Positions 6,146 to 9,169 of a DNA stretch of 9,169 bases are shown in pieces. Made by a program: the position numbers and the translations under genes. The notes beneath the pieces are model-generated. The model made no database searches. It was not told where the DNA came from and worked only from the letters and a program-made list of their open reading frames with translations. The DNA comes from Bacteroidota bacterium (GTDB lineage Bacteria > Bacteroidota > Ignavibacteria > SZUA-365 > JAADGX01). Numbering within the stretch: position 1 is the first letter of the stretch; each line of letters starts with the position of its first letter. The stretch lies in contig JALUUP010000345.1 of NCBI GenBank assembly GCA_027021285.1, positions 1 through 9,169 of the forward strand. Reading direction: 5' to 3'.

Positions 6146-8617
6146 ATGTCCACTCCATCAGAGAAAATCATCCACGTCAACATTGAGGAAGAACTCAAGA
6201 GTTCATACATCGATTATTCCATGTCCGTCATCGTTGCGCGGGCCCTTCCCGATGTGCGTGACGGCCTGAAACCGGTTCATCGCCGCGTTCTTTACGGAAT
6301 GAACGACCTGGGGTTGGGACCCACCCGTCCCTACAAGAAGTCGGCCAGGATCGTCGGTGAGGTCCTGGGAAAGTACCATCCACACGGTGATTCGGCCGTG
6401 TACGACACCATGGTGCGCATGGTTCAGGACTTCTCGCTGCGGTACCCCCTCGTACAGGGACAGGGAAATTTCGGCAGCGTGGATGGCGATGCAGCGGCGG
6501 CCATGCGGTACACGGAAGCGCGCCTCGCTCCCATCGCGATGGAAATGCTCCGGGATATGGAAAAGGACACGGTCGATTTCGTTCCGAACTTCGACGATTC
6601 GCTCCAGGAGCCGTCGGTCCTCCCCGCCCTTCTTCCGAACCTGTTGGTCAACGGTTCCAGCGGGATTGCCGTCGGAATGGCGACGAACATTCCTCCACAC
6701 AATCTGACGGAGATCGTGGATGCCTTGTGCTCCATGATCGACAACCCCGACATCCCCGAGGACGAACTGTTCAAGATTGTCAACGCACCGGATTTCCCCA
6801 CCGGCGGTATCATCTACGGGTACAATGGAGTCCTCGACGCCTACCGCACGGGACGTGGCAAAATCATTCTACGAGCCCTGGCCAACGTCGAAACCCTGAA
6901 GAACGGTCGCGAACGCATAATCATCACCGAGATCCCGTATCAGGTCAACAAGTCGAATCTCATAACCTCCATCGCCGAACTGGTTAAAGTCGGCAAACTT
7001 ACAAGCATCTCGGATATCCGCGACGAATCCGACCGGGACGGGATGCGGATTGTCATCGAGTTGAAAAAAGACGCCCAGCCCGAAGTCGTGTTGAACTTGC
7101 TGTACAAGTACACGCAGCTACAGACAACTTTCGGCGTCATCATGCTTGCGCTGGTCAACGGCCGGCCGAAGGTGCTCAATCTCCGCGAGATGATGAATCA
7201 CTACATCTCGTTCCGGCACGAGGTTGTTGTGCGCCGCGCGAAATTCGAGCTGGCCGAAGCGGAACGGCGGGCGCATCTCCTGGAAGGATACATCATCGCG
7301 CTGGATAACATCGACGAAGTCATCGCGACCATCAAGAAATCCCGGGACGTCCAGACGGCACGCAAGAACCTCATGCGCAAGTTCAAGCTATCGGAGATCC
7401 AGGCGAAGGCGATTCTCGACATGCGTCTCCAGCGCCTGACAGGACTTGAGCGCAAAAAAATCGAAGAGGAGTACAAGGAAACGCTGAAAACCATCGAGCG
7501 GCTCCGCAGCCTGCTCGACCGCAAGGAACTCCGCATGCAGCTCATCAAAGAAGAGTTGACGGCACTGAAAGAAAAGTACGGCGACCCACGGCGCACGAAC
7601 ATCGTGTATGACTATACGGAGTTCAGTATCGAGGACATGATCGCGAACGAGGACGTGGTCATTACCATTAGTAAACAGGGCTTCATCAAGCGATTTCCCG
7701 TATCGGGCTACCGGCGGCAGGGACGCGGCGGAAAGGGCGTGGCTGGAACGGCGACGCGCGAGGACGATTTCATCGAACACATGTTCGTAGCCTCCACACA
7801 TCATTACATCCTGTTTTTCACCAACCTCGGTCGCTGCTACTGGTTGAAGGTGTACGAAATCCCGCAGACCGGTCGCACGGCGCGGGGCCGGGCCATCGTG
7901 AACTTGCTGCAGGTTCAAAAAAACGAGAACATCGCCGCATTCGTTACCGTAAAGGAATTCGATGCCGATCGTTCGGTCGTCATGGTCACGAAAAAAGGCC
8001 TGGTCAAGAAAACTCCCCTCAGCGCATTTTCTCATCCGCGATCCACGGGCATCATCGCGATTAAACTCCATCAGGACGATACCCTGATCGACAGTCGCAT
8101 CACCGATAACGAGAGCGACATCCTCATCGCCACAAGGAAAGGCAAGGCGATTCGGTTCCGGGCAGCGGACGTCCGCGACATGGGGCGCTCCGCGGCGGGA
8201 GTGCGCGGTATCAACCTCGCCAAGGGCGACGTGGTGATCGGAATGGTGGTGGCCAAATCATCCGGATCGGTGCTGGTCGTAAGCGAACGGGGGCACGGCA
8301 AGCGAAGCCGCATCCAGGATTTCCGGCTTACCCGGAGGGGCGGCAAGGGCGTCATCGCGATTCACATCACCGCAAAAACCGGTAACCTGCTTGCCATAAA
8401 ACGCGTCACCGACAACGACGACCTGGTCATTATCAGCTCAAAAGGCATGGTCATCCGCCAGCACATCAAGAACATTCGGATCATGGGGAGGAATGCGCAG
8501 GGGGTTCGTTTGATCAACCTGTCCGAAGGCGACATCATCGCAGACGTCGCTACCGTCCGGTCCAGCGACGATCTCCCGGACAACAACGGTTTTCCGGACA
8601 ACGGCGAGGAAAAGTAG
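6146..8617 (+). CDS. gyrA: DNA gyrase subunit A
   Basis: This 823-residue breakage-and-rejoining subunit works with GyrB to introduce negative supercoils using ATP. PDVRDGLKPVHRRVLYGM (35-52) and KKSARIVGEVLGKYHPHGD (64-82) open the winged-helix domain. The catalytic tyrosine is Tyr122 in AMRYTEARL, the same number as in E. coli. The quinolone-determining region is wild type (Ser83, Asp87). A coiled-coil tower segment follows (about 360-480, with ILDMRLQRLTGLERKKIEEE). The C-terminal pinwheel has the GyrA box at 525-531, reading QGRGGKG against the usual QRRGG(R/K)G, and degenerate blade repeats such as GRSAAGVRGINL, TRRGGKGVIAIH and GRNAQGVRLINL. The GyrA box separates it from ParC. It ends with a short acidic tail. 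No Shine-Dalgarno precedes ATG 6146, which gives the standard family N-terminus. The gene appears monocistronic, ending at a strong terminator. Confidence 0.98.
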   Translation: MSTPSEKIIHVNIEEELKSSYIDYSMSVIVARALPDVRDGLKPVHRRVLYGMNDLGLGPTRPYKKSARIVGEVLGKYHPHGDSAVYDTMVRMVQDFSLRYPLVQGQGNFGSVDGDAAAAMRYTEARLAPIAMEMLRDMEKDTVDFVPNFDDSLQEPSVLPALLPNLLVNGSSGIAVGMATNIPPHNLTEIVDALCSMIDNPDIPEDELFKIVNAPDFPTGGIIYGYNGVLDAYRTGRGKIILRALANVETLKNGRERIIITEIPYQVNKSNLITSIAELVKVGKLTSISDIRDESDRDGMRIVIELKKDAQPEVVLNLLYKYTQLQTTFGVIMLALVNGRPKVLNLREMMNHYISFRHEVVVRRAKFELAEAERRAHLLEGYIIALDNIDEVIATIKKSRDVQTARKNLMRKFKLSEIQAKAILDMRLQRLTGLERKKIEEEYKETLKTIERLRSLLDRKELRMQLIKEELTALKEKYGDPRRTNIVYDYTEFSIEDMIANEDVVITISKQGFIKRFPVSGYRRQGRGGKGVAGTATREDDFIEHMFVASTHHYILFFTNLGRCYWLKVYEIPQTGRTARGRAIVNLLQVQKNENIAAFVTVKEFDADRSVVMVTKKGLVKKTPLSAFSHPRSTGIIAIKLHQDDTLIDSRITDNESDILIATRKGKAIRFRAADVRDMGRSAAGVRGINLAKGDVVIGMVVAKSSGSVLVVSERGHGKRSRIQDFRLTRRGGKGVIAIHITAKTGNLLAIKRVTDNDDLVIISSKGMVIRQHIKNIRIMGRNAQGVRLINLSEGDIIADVATVRSSDDLPDNNGFPDNGEEK

Positions 8618-8658
8618 CGCGAACACGGAGAGCGCGACGTCATTTTCCCGGTAAATCC

Positions 8659-8686
8659 AAAGGCGAATTTCTCAGTTCGCCTTTTT
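8659..8686 (+). terminator. Intrinsic terminator of gyrA
   Basis: A perfect 9 bp stem, AAAGGCGAA (8659-8667) with TTCGCCTTT (8676-8684), closes an 8 nt loop and runs into a T tract (8682-8686), 42 nt after the gyrA stop. On the minus strand the same hairpin is followed only by TTTGGATTT, so termination of the glycosyltransferase transcript would be weaker. The glycosyltransferase stop codon (8674-8672) lies in the loop. Confidence 0.85.
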
Positions 8687-9169
8687 CCTTTCGAGCAATC
8701 TCCTGAAAATCGTGGTCATTATCAGTACGCCCGCTTTGACGGAACCCGACACCGTGCCGGAGACCTTGGACGTCCCAATCCGCCGGCGGTATGTGACGGG
8801 AATTTCCATGCAGCGCAAACCCATGCGTGCGGCGCGTATTTGCATATCCACCGTCCATCCGAATGTCGGGTGAAGCTCTCCCATATCGATCAACGCATCG
8901 TATGCAATAGCGCGAAACGGACCGAGGTCGGAAAAGCGCGCATGCCAGAACAGGCGAATGAGCGATGTTGCGAGCCGGTTGCCGAACATCTGCTGCGGCG
9001 TCAGCGCGCCGTCCTCCGACGTACCCAGCACGCGCGACCCGATAACGAAATCCGCCTGCCCGCGCAGAATTGGATCAACCAGCACCGGCAGCTCTTCCGC
9101 GCAGTCACTGTAATCGCCGTCCATGAAGGCGACAACCGCCGGCGGCCGGTCACGCATGGCCTCGATCCC
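8672..9169 (-). CDS. Family 2 glycosyltransferase, N-terminus beyond the right edge
   Basis: The last 165 residues of a GT-A fold family 2 glycosyltransferase are visible, with the start beyond the window. The donor-binding acidic motif is FMDGDYSD (visible residues 15-22), followed by ADFVIGSRVLG, ALTPQQMFGNRLA, FSDLGPFRAI, PTFGWTVDMQIRAA and VTYRRRIGTSKVSGT. This set is typical of the subgroup related to polyprenyl- or dolichyl-phosphate sugar transferases, which take a nucleotide-sugar donor and usually a lipid-phosphate acceptor at the membrane. Neither donor nor acceptor can be read here. No membrane segment is seen in the visible C-terminus. The methionine at 9157 is internal, because the frame continues to the edge and the usual nucleotide-binding N-terminal strands are missing. 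The gene converges on gyrA, and its final Lys-Lys-Ala-Asn codons fall inside the gyrA terminator stem. Confidence 0.9.
   Translation of the reverse strand, partial: GIEAMRDRPPAVVAFMDGDYSDCAEELPVLVDPILRGQADFVIGSRVLGTSEDGALTPQQMFGNRLATSLIRLFWHARFSDLGPFRAIAYDALIDMGELHPTFGWTVDMQIRAARMGLRCMEIPVTYRRRIGTSKVSGTVSGSVKAGVLIMTTIFRRLLERKKAN

Noticed and set aside
6377..6406. Quinolone-resistance changes in gyrA
   Set aside because: Ser83 and Asp87 in E. coli numbering are both wild type, so there is no resistance signature here.

Overview
This is a chromosomal housekeeping window carrying nine recognisable genes. There are no RNA genes, insertion sequences or CRISPR arrays, and the two genes at the ends are cut by the window edges. 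The DNA is moderately GC-rich by eye. Most starts lack a clear Shine-Dalgarno sequence; the kinase-like gene is the exception. One promoter candidate has the TAnnTTTG form typical of Bacteroidota. Together with GyrA length and gene content, this suggests a bacterium of the Bacteroidota/Chlorobiota-Ignavibacteria side of the FCB group. That placement is an inference and only moderately secure.

Left part, minus strand (1-1210): a PLP-binding YggS-family protein is followed directly by a DivIVA-domain coiled-coil protein that runs off the left edge. YggS (YlmE) genes lie near divIVA in many bacteria, so a link to cell envelope or division is plausible.

Centre-left, plus strand (1475-4353): a divergent promoter region leads into a tight operon of archease, RtcB RNA ligase and a PfkB-fold sugar-kinase-like protein. 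Archease activates RtcB, so the first two form an RNA-ligation module. The third gene overlaps rtcB by 4 bp and has lost the catalytic aspartate of the PfkB family, so it may be a pseudokinase.

Centre, minus strand (4355-5883): a Xer-like tyrosine recombinase overlaps the leucyl/phenylalanyl-tRNA-protein transferase gene aat by 4 bp. The recombinase has an intact fold but has lost the nucleophilic tyrosine and both conserved histidines. It is probably a DNA-binding protein rather than a recombinase. This is the most unusual item in the window.

Right part (6146-9169): gyrA, complete and on the plus strand, ends at a strong intrinsic terminator. A family 2 glycosyltransferase converges on it from the right edge, and its last codons lie inside the terminator hairpin. 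The two longest non-coding gaps (1211-1474 and 5884-6145) are divergent promoter regions of about 260 bp each.
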